Positions 24,061 to 38,376 are shown, numbered from the stretch's first letter. The stretch is DNA of 64,000 bases from Uloborus plumipes (GCA_038373865.1 JAXGGA010000036.1:311001-375000), one strand, 5' to 3'. Notes: generated from the sequence alone by a model not told the origin. Numbers and translations: made by a program.

Positions 24061-24126
24061 TTCTAAAATGGAACTTCAGCTGCCAGTATTTTATTGTAAA
24101 ATCAACGGCCTTTTTTTTGCAGTGTA

Positions 24127-25902
24127 CTATCCAAGTACAAAATTAACAAATGTTGAAAAAATATCTCTATTAAGTTTTTGCATTCATGGTTTAGGATTTA
24201 GTATTTTCCTTATACGCTTTGGGAGCTTAATATTTTCTTTTTCTTGAAGAAGCAAACTTATTATTTTTACATAGTAGGGAAATGTGGGGCAAAGTGATAT
24301 GGTAAAATATTTTTACTGTTTGCTGCGCTGCTTATCAAGCAATAATCTAAAGATGTTCTTGAACATGTGGTTGTCAAAAAATAAGTATCTCTAAAGATCG
24401 ACGAAAAAAATCTATACAGATCATTTTCAAAATTTGCTGCACTTATATTAATGTAAGGTATTTTAAGTAATTTTAACGAATATGCAAATGTGTCGGGAGC
24501 ATCAAAGGTTTTGATCATAATACCATGCTATAGCAAGTTCAAAAATTTCATTTTGTGAATTAAATATAAAGAAGAAAATTACGTTACATACACATACTCT
24601 ATTTATGAAGGAAAAATGTTCATACGCCCAAGTACTATTACAAAGAAGAGCAGTACTAAAAGTAGGAACCAGAAAGAAAAAGTATATTGCGTTGCAAAAA
24701 TATTTCTTGTTAAAGTTATAAAAATTAAATTTATGGTCTTCAATGAATAAAAAGCAACGAGTACTTGGTAAAATCTTTCCACGAAAATCCAGATGCAGTA
24801 TCATTTATGAGTGGAATTATTACAAATATATTACTATTATTAACTATTGTCTTTAGGATTATTAATTGCAAAAATTTAAAAAAGTATTGTTTAGCACTGA
24901 GAGTTAAAAAATAATAATAATAAAAGTTAAAAATTACATATAAATGAAATGAAATAAAATAATAATAATAATAATATTTTTTTAAAAGAAAGTTGCCCCT
25001 TTTTCAAAAATTCTGAGCACAAATAGTCCTACTGCTTCTGAAGTTTACTGTATGAACCTATAACTTTGAAAAGAAATGCAGTGAGTGCTGTTGTGAGTTT
25101 AATAACCCCGTTTCATGTTCACAATGATTATTAACAATCTCACTCAGACTGTAAATCTAGACTTATGTAGAACTTCATAGTTTTTGAAACAGCGTTGAAA
25201 ACGGAAATTAGTTACAAAGCATCGGAAACTGTCTACAATGAATGGAGAAAAGAGAAGCTGGCGGAATCGAATATTAAAGTTCTGCACAAACTTGTTCTAT
25301 GATGCGAGCAGTTTAAAGCGACTCCGTGATTAAAGAAAAATTATCTAGTATTGAAAATTCGGAAAATATCTTCTATTTATTTGATTTTAATTTTAAAATT
25401 ATAATTCAATTTCAAAAGATAATACATCAACTCTGTATTGTCTAAAGTGATAGGCAGATATTTGTTCCAATAGAATTGACGAGGTTCCCTTGGAATTCTT
25501 CATGTTAGCAAGTTATGTCTTAGTTTACCTGATTAAAATATATAAAATTTTTGGTGCAAATTTTCTGAAACAGAAAAATAGCACATGGAAACTCACAGAC
25601 CTTAAAAAGTACCATGATTGCAATAGAAAAAACCTTATGTCTATAAACACCGCTTGGATTGAAAATTTTTAAATGAAATGCAAAAATTTTAGTATTTCGC
25701 CTATTTTAAATGCAATAGCTGAGTGGATCTAAAACAAACCACACAACATTTCAGCCTATGTATTTGAAATAGGTTTAATACCTGCTAGTAGGAAGTAGCT
25801 AATAGGAAAAGCATTACAAAAATACCATAAAGTAGCTCAAACATTCTTTTAATATGATTGTAATAAGGTAAATTTTACTTAAAATCAACATAACAAATGC
25901 AT
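24127..25902. other. AT-rich DNA, no gene seen
   Basis: This includes TAGGGAAATGTGGGGCAAAGTG at about 24277, which resembles ends near 48271 and 54632. It also has an AAT run near 24957-24980. Short open frames lack recognisable motifs. Confidence 0.45.
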
Positions 25903-25904
25903 TA

Positions 25905-27200
25905 CCGTAAAATGGGGTGAATCGGAACACTTTTCAGCTTTGATTTCAAAAAAAGTAGTTAAAAGATTTTTTTAAATTTGATTTTTTAGGTAAAAACTTC
26001 GGTCTTGCTTTGCTTTTGATATTTCAAGCGAAGACAAGACATTTCGAACAGTCTTTATTTTTATAGATAGGAATTTAGGGGTGTTCCGAATCACCCCGCT
26101 GATAGGGGTCAATCGGAACTCTTGTTAAAATTTTTATTTTTTTTCAATTTAACCTGTGATAGGTTTCACAAAAATGAGTAATATAAATGGGGGAGAGTAA
26201 GAACAGATAGTTATTGTCAAATAAAAGTTTATTTTCTATACAAGTAAACGTTTATGATTTGTTAGAATTCAAAATAATTTTGAAATTATGAAAAATTAAA
26301 ATTAATTTTAAGAAATGCTTTTGAATTGAAATATAAAGCCCTGTAACCTAAATTGAAGTCACTCATATCGTCCACAAATATGTATTTGTCCTTCAAAGTA
26401 GCAGTTGTGGCTTGGCTTAAGTTTTTGCATAACATTTTCTGGGATGAATGCTGCCTTTTCTTTAGTTTCTTAAAATCTCTAGGTTTTGGGGATTGCCCTG
26501 TAAGATTTTCCCACTTATTCATCACTGTCTGTGTGCTGGACTTTTGATACATAAAGTCTGTATGACTTTCCCCCATGTATTTTAAGTAAAAAAATGTCTC
26601 CTGGATTAAAAATCTTTTTAAATCTGCAACGACTTTCTTTCATTCTAAGATCTAGTTGCCCATGAGATGGGATAAACAGTAATAAATCCTTGTTCTTGTC
26701 TTTACTAGAAGAATTGGGGTTAGAATCTTGATTTTTCAAACTGTTTCTTTTAAATAAGTTTGGATTGGAACAACAGAACTGAGTGTTCCGATACACCCCG
26801 CAATTTTTTTTCTTGTGGCATTTTTCAGAATTCTTCATTTTTATGACACAATTTTTAAAAAATGTAAATTCTAATGTGATATTCTGTTGTTCAGATACAT
26901 GCATAATTGAAACACACTGCTCTGAGATTTAAAATATAAGACGGTTTGTACTTACATATGAAGTTTTGCAGTCTATTAAAACGTCATGTTTTCTAGCATT
27001 CCACTTGCAGCCCTTCTTCTAAGCTAGTGGCGTTGCCAGATTGACAAAAGTAATTTTTTCCTACTTCCTATAATCTTACCTTTCTAAAAAAAAAATAATG
27101 GCGAAAAATACCCAATAATATATTTATGCAGAATTTCCTTGCACGCTCGAGAAGTTTTGTTCCGATTGACCCCGCTGTTCCTATACACCCCATTTTACGG
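25905..27200 (-). mobile_element. 1.3 kb CCGTAAAATGGGG element, copy 1
   Basis: The terminal inverted repeat CCGTAAAATGGGGTG is flanked by TA at both ends, as in the Tc1/mariner/pogo group. Inside each end are GAATCGGAACAC or GTCAATCGGAAC motifs that recur as AATCGGAACA. It carries decayed minus-strand coding sequence (see 26286-26904). Orientation is set by that frame. Related copies lie at 31594, 53141 and 57972. Confidence 0.8.
26286..26904 (-). pseudogene. transposase C-terminal remnant in CCGTAAAATGGGG copy 1
   Basis: Two overlapping minus-strand frames (26904-26515 and 26576-26286) appear to be one former reading frame with a break around 26520-26570. The first contains PSHGQLDLRMKES, then FNPGDIFLLKIHGGKSYRLYV and HTDSDE. 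The second contains PKPRDFKKLKKRQ and KDKYIFVDDMSDFNL. The 'PGD-F-L-K-x-x-Y-V-x-K-V' arrangement and the closing F-V-D-D segment resemble tails of some arthropod pogo-like transposases. The upstream DNA-binding and DDE parts are absent, so the element is a non-autonomous derivative. The same peptides occur in more broken form in copies 2 and 3. Confidence 0.45.
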
Positions 27201-27202
27201 TA

Positions 27203-30062
27203 TTTTACTGAAATTCTTTCATTTCATAAAAAAAAATCTTAGGTATTAAAACACAAATGTTGCATTCTATTTCATACTTTCTTTTAGAGTTTTAATGAAT
27301 GTTTTTAATTTTCAGTACAATGGTATTTTGTAACATTAAATTTGCGTTTGTTTAAAGTAGGGGTTTAATAAAATATTAATAACCTCTAGAGTAATTCAAT
27401 TTTATGTATTTAGTTTTAATTTGTAATTTATCAGTAAACGTGCATTAAACATATGGTAAAAATATATGTGCTCGACTTTAATAAAAGAAAATATTCATAA
27501 CTGCTGAACTGAAAAACAGTCATATCTTTAAATTCGTTGACGTTTCCGCATTCAGACACGTTTTCAAAGTTTCGAGATTTTTTGAAAGAAATAACCTGAT
27601 ATACATAAAAAAAACTACACATACAATGTATTTAAATTTATTTATACACTGCATTATACAACTTAAAAAGTCTCAAGAATACTACGATCATAGTTATTTA
27701 CGAACGTGGAGCTAAAGGAATAAGAAACAAAATAATGTCTCTTTAGAGGGAGCTTTCGATTTCTGTGATTTTACTATAATACATGTAATCGTAGGGGACA
27801 CAATCAGGATGCTTTTTTTTTTAATTATTATTTTTATTTTTGAAGATTTATAATCGATACTTGATTCCTAATCTCAAAATGCTCTCTATGTGATATATGA
27901 TATCCAATGTTTTCTATATTTTACAATGTTTTGCTATTGTTTTTTATAATGCATGATGCATTATTTCAGGCCATTTGCAGGATTTAAAGACAACAACAAT
28001 TTAAACATTAATAAGTAGTTAAAAAAAAAGTTTTACGGATTGTTTAAGTAACGTAATATATTTCGTGATAATTATTTCTGTAGGATCATTTAATAATAGG
28101 CTACAATAATTTTATACATTCAGTATCTTTTACTGAACATACTTACAACAAGAAATAAACACGATCAGGAGTAATCCCCTTAGGCCAATAATAACTTCTT
28201 CAATAAGGGTTATTGTTAGATACACTTTATTGTAATTTTTGTAATTTATTTTAATATTTTAAAGAGATGTGAAACACCGATAAAAAGTTAGCACTCTTTT
28301 CAAATAAATGAAGAGAAGTACCATGCAAAATTGAAGTTTTAAAAAGGAAGGAGGATTTGGGAACCCGTTTTAGGAATAACAAGTTTAGTAAGTAGGTAAA
28401 AAAAAGCTTAATGTTACAATCTTAACAGTAAATTAAAATTGAGTAAATGTAGTTATATAGTGCACTAGGACTCCAGACAATATTTCCTATCTAATTAAGA
28501 TTCCATATTTTCAAATAAAACTTGGTGAACATTATTAACCTCATGAATTCCCCCTCAGGTCACCCTACATCAATCGTAGGAAATTCTAATGCTGAGACAA
28601 AGCTTTTTGCATTCTTTCATAAGTCACTTTCCATTTATATGTCATTCTCATTTTTACGTCATTTGTTAAATGTTTCTTTAACCCCCTTTTCCAAAGAATA
28701 GAGAGGAATTAGCTTGTTGTTGGAAGTAGTGGGAAGTAGTTATACAGTGTCTTAGGACTCCAGGCAATATTTCATATTTAACTAAGATTCAATATTTTTA
28801 AATATTATAAAATGTGATGATCATTATTAACCCCAGAAATGCGATTCATTTTTACGTCTTTTGTAAAATATTCCTAAGTTTTCTTCAACCCTTTTCCAAA
28901 GAATACTTATGAAAGATCCCGTAAGTGATGGCAAATGATACAATGCGGTAAACAAAAGTAAAAGCGGCGAAATAAATTAAGTGAAAGATTCTGAACCCGA
29001 AACGCTTTTCTCGTATACGTTACATATTGCAGACAATGAAGCAAAATGTTTTCCAGCTGTTCCTGGTGCCAACAATCAAAAGAGGTAGAAGTTTGGAAGA
29101 TAACAAAAATACATAAATAACGTCTCTAGAGATTATTTTCATCACAGCGTTGCTTCAGAGAATAGGCTTAATTGGCAGGCTGTTTGTATAATCAATAGCA
29201 TCCTAAATACGAGAGCTCTTTATATAAATAATATCAATTCAGCTCAGCGGCAAAACGTGTGTTAGATTAAAAACATTGTGCCAGTACTCATTGGTTAGAT
29301 ATTTTGTTGCTAACGAAGCGCTTATTTAATGTCATTATGCAGTATTTGGCTTCATATTTTAGAAATATGATAAAATAATCCCCTCCCCTGCGGAAAACAA
29401 GTACATTATCTTAAAGATTCATAGTACAATTAATGTATTTATTTATTTTTCCAATGTGTAAGCTTATCTTTCAATCTTTAGGTAAAATTTTTGCTGAAAT
29501 TAACATTAATAAATGTTTTACGTTTTTTGTGGTTTTGCATTTCATATCTAGTTTGTAACACAAATAATTAATTTTCTTTAACAAATGAAAAACTTATAAA
29601 ATTATTTGTGAAATATGTTAGAATAATGTATTTTTATGTTGCACTGCTCAAAAAAATTCATTGTGAAGATTTTCATAAAAAACTGAAGCAGTTAGATACC
29701 GGATAAATACTTTTTTATGAATTCCATATGTAGTATTATTACGCAAATATTTGAAAAAAAAATAAGTATTGTCAGATAGGAAATTTATATAAGCGCTACT
29801 CAAGCGGTATACAATGTAACTTAGCCATACGTAAAATTTTTCAATAGGATAGTTTGAGGGAAGAAGCTGTATAGTGGAAGATCACTTATCAACGTATTTC
29901 ACCCACAAAAATACATAAAAACAGCTTGCCAGTCAGTTAGAATGAAGGAGTATGCACACTGAGAGTATACAAAAATTGTTGTTGATTAACCACTGACTTA
30001 AGGGGTAATTTTATAGGATTTTGCCATTTTTACTCCTCTAATGAGTACCCAAAATCTCGTTT
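27203..30062. other. AT-rich DNA, no gene seen
   Basis: Nothing coding is supported. The one internal structure is a diverged tandem duplication at 28449-28910. Confidence 0.45.
28449..28910 (+). repeat. diverged tandem duplication, period about 286 bp
   Basis: GTAGTTATATAGTGCACTAGGACTCCA at 28449 recurs as GTAGTTATACAGTGTCTTAGG at 28735. Following shared phrases include CAATATTTC, TTAAGATTC, CATTATTAACC, TTTTTACGTC and CCAAAGAATA. No function is apparent. Confidence 0.6.
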
Positions 30063-30063
30063 A

Positions 30064-30818
30064 GTGTCTTGGGGGAAGACGACGAATATGTATTTGGGGT
30101 AAGAGCTTTTCGACAGTCGACACGTCCTAGAGAAGTAAATAATCTTACTCAAATAATAGACATACTCTGTTTTAACAGTAGATTGTAGCTAATTTTATAG
30201 TAATAAACTGTAAAAATTGCTTATTTTACAGTACTAAACTGTAAAACTGCTAATTTTACAGTAATAAACTGTAAAATTGATAATCTTAGTTTATAACTGT
30301 GCATTTTGCAGTTTTAAACTGGAATCTCTGCTGACAGTATTGAACTGTTGTTCTGACAGTATAAAACAGCTAAATTTTACGGCAATAAACTGTAAAATAT
30401 CCAACTTTACAGTAAGAAACTCAAATTGCTAGTTTTACATTTTATTACTGCATATCAGTTTTAAATTGGAACCTCGACTGCCAGTTTTATACTGTAAAAA
30501 CAACAGTTCATTTTTTGCAGTGTAGAAAAAACCCTCAAAACGTCGGAAAGATATGATTAGACAATATACATTGCATGCAGCTGTTGGCTTCATACATCGT
30601 ATTCGGTATCTTACCCCAAGGTTGGGGTAAGATGCCCAAAAGCAAACGTTTTGAAATCACTAATTTTTGGTAGGTAAAAAATTGTTATTCAAAGCGAAAC
30701 TTTTTTTTTACCAATCACAAAAGTCCATATTTTGTTGATAAATTAGTTTGTTAAAAATAAAACTAATAGGCTATTTTATATAAAATAACGTTGAAAACTA
30801 CGGCGTCTTCCCCCAATG
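30064..30818. mobile_element. possible 0.75 kb element with TTGGGGGAAGACG ends
   Basis: TTGGGGGAAGACG(A)CG at about 30070 is mirrored by CG(G)CGTCTTCCCCCAA at about 30803-30817, with TA close outside each end. Inside are TTTGGGGTAAGA and a CTTACCCCAAGGTTGGGGTAAG palindrome (about 30611-30632). The TGTAAAAT array at 30170-30530 lies within it. A Tc1/mariner-type MITE is plausible, but the extreme ends do not align perfectly. Confidence 0.4.
30170..30530 (-). repeat. third TGTAAAAT array, ending TTTTTTGCAGTG-TA
   Basis: Repeated GTAATAAACTGTAAAAT units end in ACAGTTCATTTTTTGCAGTG next to TA, matching the outer end of the giant element's right arm. It looks like a detached terminal array of that family, inserted in or captured by the surrounding element. 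Confidence 0.55.
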
Positions 30819-31189
30819 TACCGTACATATTTTACACTAAAAAGGAGCTAGCATTTAAAAATTTTTCTGTGAACTGAAAAGACTTCGTTTGGATATCACA
30901 TGCTCGCATTAATGCTTTTATGTCCCTGCTTTATCGATGGCATGGTGCGTTTACTACCCTGTTTGAAAAATCCGTTTTATGGTCCTGTCTTCTTGCTTAA
31001 GGGTCATTTTCATATGCTTACATTTCATAATTTTTAAATAATTTTTTTAACTTGCTATTTTCTTTTAGAATCAATAACAGATGTTTTGTCACATATTTTA
31101 GGTGTGTGAAAAAGTAATTGGTTGTACACTTTGATGCATAATTAAATATTCAAATGCTGTTGTAAAATTTTAAGTTGCAAGGAAAATTG

Positions 31190-33030
31190 TCGTCCGTTAC
31201 CATACAAAATCATTATGAAATCTCACTTTTAAACTATATCATAGCGCCTAGAACCAACTTCATTTAAAATTATTTGCTTCCCTGTAGCTTAAAACGATAT
31301 TTGTGATTATTAAAATATTGATCAAAAACAGTTTGGTAACGGACTTGACATTTGGTAACGGATTTGACCAGTAACGGAATTGACATTTCAACCAAAATGT
31401 CAAATTATGGCTAGGTTGTCGAATTTAAAAATTGAACAACAATATTTTTTTTCTTAGAGTTGTCAAATAAACAATATTTCGGGGTAAAAGTCGAGAAAAA
31501 GTGAAAACTAATACCAAAATCTTTGGTAACAGACTTGACAAAGAATAAAAATACGCACCAGGAAGAAATCTTGTGCGAAACGCCACAGCAATACCGTAAA
31601 ATGGGGTGTATAGGAACAGCGGGGTCAATCGGAACAAAACTTCCCAACCGTACAAAGAAATTCTTCATAAATATACTATTGGGTATTTTTCGCCATGAAT
31701 TTTTTTTTAGAAAGGTAAGATCATAGGAAGTAGGAAAAAAATACTTTTGTCAATCTGGCAACGCTACTGGCTTCTAAAGAGGGCTGCACGTTGAATGCTA
31801 GAAAACATCACATTTTCATAGACTGCAAAACTTCATATGCAAGAACAAACCTTCTTATATTTAAAAACTATAAGTGGTATGTTTCAATTATACATGTATC
31901 TGAACAACAGAATACCACATTAGAATTTACATTTTTTATAAATTGTGTCATAAAAGTGAAGAATTCTGAAAAATGCCATGGGAAAAAAATTTGCGGGGCG
32001 AATCGGAACACTTAGTTCTGTTGTTCCAATTCAAACTTATTTGAAGGAAATTGTTTGAAAAATCAAGATTCTAACCCCAATTCTTCTAATCAAGACAGGG
32101 ACAAGGATTTATTACTGTTTATCCCTTCTCGTGAGCAACTAGATCTTAGAATGACAAAAGTTACAGATTTCAAAAGATTTTTTCTCCAGGAGACTTTTTT
32201 TTACTTAAAATAAAAGGGAGAAAGTCACATAGACTTTATGTAGTAAACGTCCAGCACACAGACAGTGATGAATAAGCGAAAAAATCTTTCAGGACAATCC
32301 CCGAAACCCAGAAATTTCAAAAAACTAAAGAAAAGGCAGAGTTCATCCCAGGAGATGTTATAAAAAAACTTAAGTCAAGTCACAATTGCTAGTTTTAAGG
32401 ACAAGTACATATTTGTGGACGACATGAGTGACTTCCATTCATGTTAAATCTTTGCATTTCAATTCAAAAGCTTTTCTTAAAATTACTTTTCATTTTTCAT
32501 AAGTTCAAATTTATTTTGAATTTTCACAAATTATAAACGTTTACTGGTACTGAAATTATACATTTATTTGACAGTAATTATCTGTTCTTATTCTCCCCCA
32601 TCAATATTACTCATGTTTGTGAGACCTATTACAGATTAAATTGAAAAAAATAAAAATTTTAATAAGTGTTCCGATTGACCCCTATCAGCGGGGTGATTCG
32701 GAACACCCATAATTTGCTATATATTTTAATAATAATTGCTCAAAATCTTTTGTCTTTGCTTGGAATATCAAAAGTAAAGCAAGACCGAAGTTTTTACCCA
32801 AAAAATCAAATTAAAAAAAAATCTTTTAACTGCTTTTTTTACAATCAAAGCTGAAAAGTGTTCCGATTAACCCCATTTTACGGTACTTCTCGACTCAGGA
32901 AAACAAAATGGTACGAAATTATTACGGCACTAGTTTGTTAAGTTAACTGAATACGTGTTACCATCTTTTGACTGCAATAAATACCTTTTTTAGCTAAAAT
33001 AATCTTAGGTTAAAGGGCTTGACAAAAACT
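31190..33030. repeat. GGTAACGGACTTGACA repeat cluster interrupted by a transposon
   Basis: GGTAACGGA(C/T)TTGACA-like phrases occur at about 31335, 31354, 31371 and 31525, with an inverse GTCCGTTACC at 31192 and weaker versions near 32959 and 33018 beyond the inserted element at 31594-32883. This could be the subterminal repeat set of another, unidentified transposon. No coding region was seen. Confidence 0.35.
31594..32883 (+). mobile_element. 1.3 kb CCGTAAAATGGGG element, copy 2
   Basis: The ends CCGTAAAATGGGGTG and CCCCATTTTACGG are flanked by TA. It is inverted relative to copy 1. The transposase-tail remnants are present on the plus strand (STRAND by homology: about 31890-32430) but broken by more frameshifts and stops than in copy 1. 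Confidence 0.8.
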
Positions 33031-33935
33031 GCCAGACAAAATATATTCATACATATCTTAATGAAAAAAAATTACTATTGTCAATATTTATTATGAATAT
33101 CATGTACTAATAATTAATATATAAAAAAAATTTGTTGTATATACATTTTTATACAATTAAGTATATGAAAAAAAATAGTTGAACTTGCGAAAATTGGAAA
33201 TGGACAAACGTTTTTGCCTTGATTATCATTTTTAAAGACTTATATAAAAATAAATAAATGAATTTCAATAATCTTTTGAGTGATAGAATTTTTTTGGGGG
33301 TATTTCTTGCAAAAATAATTGTTCGCATAGAATTTATAGTATATGGTATGCTTCAAAATCGTCTTTTTAACCTCCGTACAGCAAATGTAAGCAAATTTCG
33401 AAAATGACACATAATTTTTGGGGGGAGCATTTTAGATTATTTTCGCCATACAAAACTATGGGTTGTTAAATGGTCAGTTGTTGTCACGTAATCGTAAGAG
33501 CTTAAACAAAATGAAAGGGTGAATATTTAAATAGAAACCATGGCTTCAGTTACGAGGTTATCATACGCGTTTTTTCGTTACATGATTCTCTTATTCAACA
33601 CGAAGTGCGACTAGACTTAGACAGAATCTTAAAAATTGCTCAATACCTCTGTCCCTAAATGAAACGCAAGGATTGTTGACTCCGGGAACACGAATTAAAA
33701 TTGTTTTACTTTAACATTATGTTTTATTTTTCAGCAAAAAATACAATACATTTCTCCTTATCAGAGGTGCATCCGAATGGTTATTGGTAATGTGTTATCG
33801 TTCTTTGAGGAGGTACACTAAAGCGTTTGAGCGGGTGTGCCATCGATCTTGAGAAAATGTTCACCCTCTTTCTTTATTGTCTGAAGAATTGCCTTTAATG
33901 TGCTGATCTACTTTTTATTTCTTTTAAGACATTAA
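33031..33935. other. AT-rich DNA, no gene seen
   Basis: Low-complexity A/T runs are frequent. No repeat end or coding stretch could be supported. Confidence 0.4.
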
Positions 33936-34151
33936 TTTCTGAAGGAAAAGTATGAAACTATAATTCCCCAAAAACATCCCTATGTTCGAAAAGCTGCTGC
34001 AGTCTACAAAGTTTTAAGTAGACAATTTAAACCAAAAGAAGTCGTAGAAATACTAAAACTTATGTCTCAAAGTTATGGAACATGCGGGACCGAGAAAGTT
34101 GCGCTTAGTTCGAGTTTGTTTAGGTCGGAAGCATTTTTTTTCTTTCAATAA
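33936..34151 (+). other. unrecognised coding-like stretch
   Basis: One frame stays open for about 70 codons up to a TAA at 34149. It has balanced, protein-like composition unlike the surrounding AT-rich DNA: PQKHPYVRKAAAVYKVL, then KPKEVVEILKLMSQSYG. There is no in-frame ATG at its start and an in-frame TAA lies just upstream, so it would need a splice acceptor (an AG is present near 33944) or be a fragment. The last 20 codons look less natural (poly-Phe), so the real coding part may end near 34085. It sits against the (TA)n tract. I do not recognise the family; a transposon or gene fragment is the likeliest explanation. Confidence 0.3.
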
Positions 34152-34187
34152 ATATCGTTAACTATAACGATTAAATGGAAGAATAAA

Positions 34188-36592
<2,405 letters not shown>

Positions 36593-36600
36593 CTGACAGG

Positions 36601-37149
36601 CAGGGCCTGATTACCCAAAAGGCACGGGAAGCTTGAGCTTCCCCTAAAAATTTCCAGGGGGCCCAAAAATGACTGAAAACTTGTGATTTAAATTCTAGTT
36701 TTTGCTTTTAAATGCATATCTAAAGGTAATTTTAAACATTAGAATTGGTTTAATAAAAATTTTCTGAAAAGTTTTAAAAGTGAAGACACATTTCATAAAT
36801 CATTAATTCCCCCACAAGCTATTTTTAAATGTGGGATTTGACCCAACTTTTTTACAACGTACTTTTATTATGTTTCATTAATTCTGTGAACTAAATCTAA
36901 TTTAACATCAAATCATAGAATGGCAATGTGTATTATGTATGTAACTTCTACATATTAGTGAAGGAAGGGGACAGACTTTAATTTGAATTGTGCTTGGGCA
37001 GCTCTTAGAAATGATATGTACCCTTAGCAAGATTCGTTTTTGAATGTCTCATGAGTATAGAAGTCCCCCCCCCCACCCCCGCCTCAAAAAGCAGGGGGCC
37101 TCAAAATGAGACAGAGCTTCCTCTAACTTCACGGGTTAATCGGGCCCTG
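36601..37149 (+). mobile_element. 549 bp non-autonomous hAT-type element
   Basis: The ends CAGGGCCTGATTACCC and GGGTTAATCGGGCCCTG are imperfect inverted repeats. They are flanked by a perfect 8 bp duplication CTGACAGG (36593-36600 and 37150-37157). CAGGGCC-type termini with 8 bp duplications fit the hAT superfamily. There is no coding sequence; a C-rich tract lies near 37066-37082. Confidence 0.88.
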
Positions 37150-37157
37150 CTGACAGG

Positions 37158-38370
37158 TACACAGTTTCCGCAACTCAAAACCCAACTTTCCTATTTTAAA
37201 TTTCTCTGTGTATTTAGTTATTTTTATTAAGTTGTGCTTTTTCGACTCAATTGTTTTGAACGGTTTTTTTTCAATGCATCACTCCTTCTTTCATTATTTT
37301 TTCACCAATTTCTACTTTTTCAGAAAAGTAAGCTAAAACTTGTATTGATTTACAATTTTGTTAGTTTTTTCCTATCCGTTGAACATAAAGCAGAACTAGT
37401 AAAAGTTATACTAATGTTGTTAAACAGTACGAAATTAACATGCAATATGTTTTACATTTACGTTACAGAGACTTTTCGCTACAGTGACCAATTCTGTTTG
37501 AACAGCAGGGGCTTTTACAATGAATGTCGACTCTATTAGTATATTTTAAGAATGAAAATAACTATTTCCCTCTACCCTTGATGTAATTTCCGACATGGAT
37601 AAAATTTTGCAGCTATTGACACTTACTATTCGTTTTCTTTTTAAAAGTTCTATTTATTTTTTCTCGATTTCAATTTAAAAAAATAAATATTTTTGCTAAG
37701 AGTGAGCAGATAGTGAAACTTCTTGTATCGATTTTTTTTAAATAAGAACTGATATCATAATCCATGACAATTTAATTTCCACCTCAAAGACTATTTATTT
37801 CATTTTTTGTACATGAGCTCATATTAGCTGCTCTTCATACTTATTTATTTAATTATTTTGAATTATTCATTAAGAAACACGTGCAATATATTTTAACGTA
37901 TAATAATTAACACATATAACTTAGTTCAGTAAAAAAACTCAAAATAACTAAAATTTTAAAATGTATTGTTATCATGCGTAAAAAGAAAAAACTTTAACTT
38001 CTTTGTAATGTTTTCGCTCCTCTGGATGAAACACTCTCTTTCCACATCATAATCTTGACCAGCATTCTTTATTTTAGCTCATACAAGTAAAGGGTTAACG
38101 TAAAACATCTTTTACTTTCTTTGCAAATGACCAAACATGAAAACGATGCGATGCCAAGCAAGCAGCGGTAGGGAGAATCGGGAGGTAGCTTCAATTTCTT
38201 GCCAAGTCTTCCAATTTGGCTACTTTTCGGCCGACTTTAAGACCCCTTAGCTCGAAAACGAGGGGACGAGGGCACTTGATCTTTGGGTCAAAAACATGTT
38301 TCAGCTTGCTCTTTTGAATGGTATCATTTTTAACTTTTTTCATTATTACTTAAGTCGAGTACTTTCCTGG
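37158..38370. other. AT-rich DNA, no gene seen
   Basis: The 101-codon open frame at 37234-37539 begins in T-rich sequence and has no recognisable domain. The second copy of the dispersed repeat (38200-38325) lies here. Confidence 0.4.
38200..38325 (-). repeat. dispersed repeat, partner of 35765-35890
   Basis: Read on the minus strand: GATACCATTCAAAAGAGCAA, AACATGTTTTTGACC, GCCCTCGTCCCC and GTCTTAAAGTCGGC. Same order as the plus-strand copy. Confidence 0.5.
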
Positions 38371-38376
38371 TAAGTA

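Larger units (their letters stand above)
2152..24124. mobile_element. giant (about 22 kb) inverted-repeat element with TA-flanked CACTG ends
   Basis: The left arm (2152-7510) and the right arm (17405-24124) are inverted copies of each other. Similarity stops at the outside where each arm reads TA-CACTGCAAAA, and TA is the usual Tc1/mariner/pogo target. Matching segments include 2500-2700 with 23290-23500, 3780-4360 with 22250-23300, 5280-6060 with 21430-22230, 6090-6460 with 17530-17920 and 7400-7510 with 17405-17520. Without later insertions each arm is about 3 kb and the core about 2.9 kb. The core holds a psq-type helix-turn-helix fragment that may be the remains of its own transposase. 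Alternatives are an inverted segmental duplication ending by chance at repeat termini, or an assembly artefact. The arms differ by many substitutions, which argues against a recent assembly fold-back. Confidence 0.6.
17405..24124 (-). repeat. right arm of the giant inverted repeat
   Basis: Inverted counterpart of 2152-7510, interrupted by one insertion (17913-21418) at a site that is intact in the left arm near 6075. The outer end is the array at 23440-24060 and the terminus TTTTTTGCAGTG next to TA at 24125. Confidence 0.65.
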
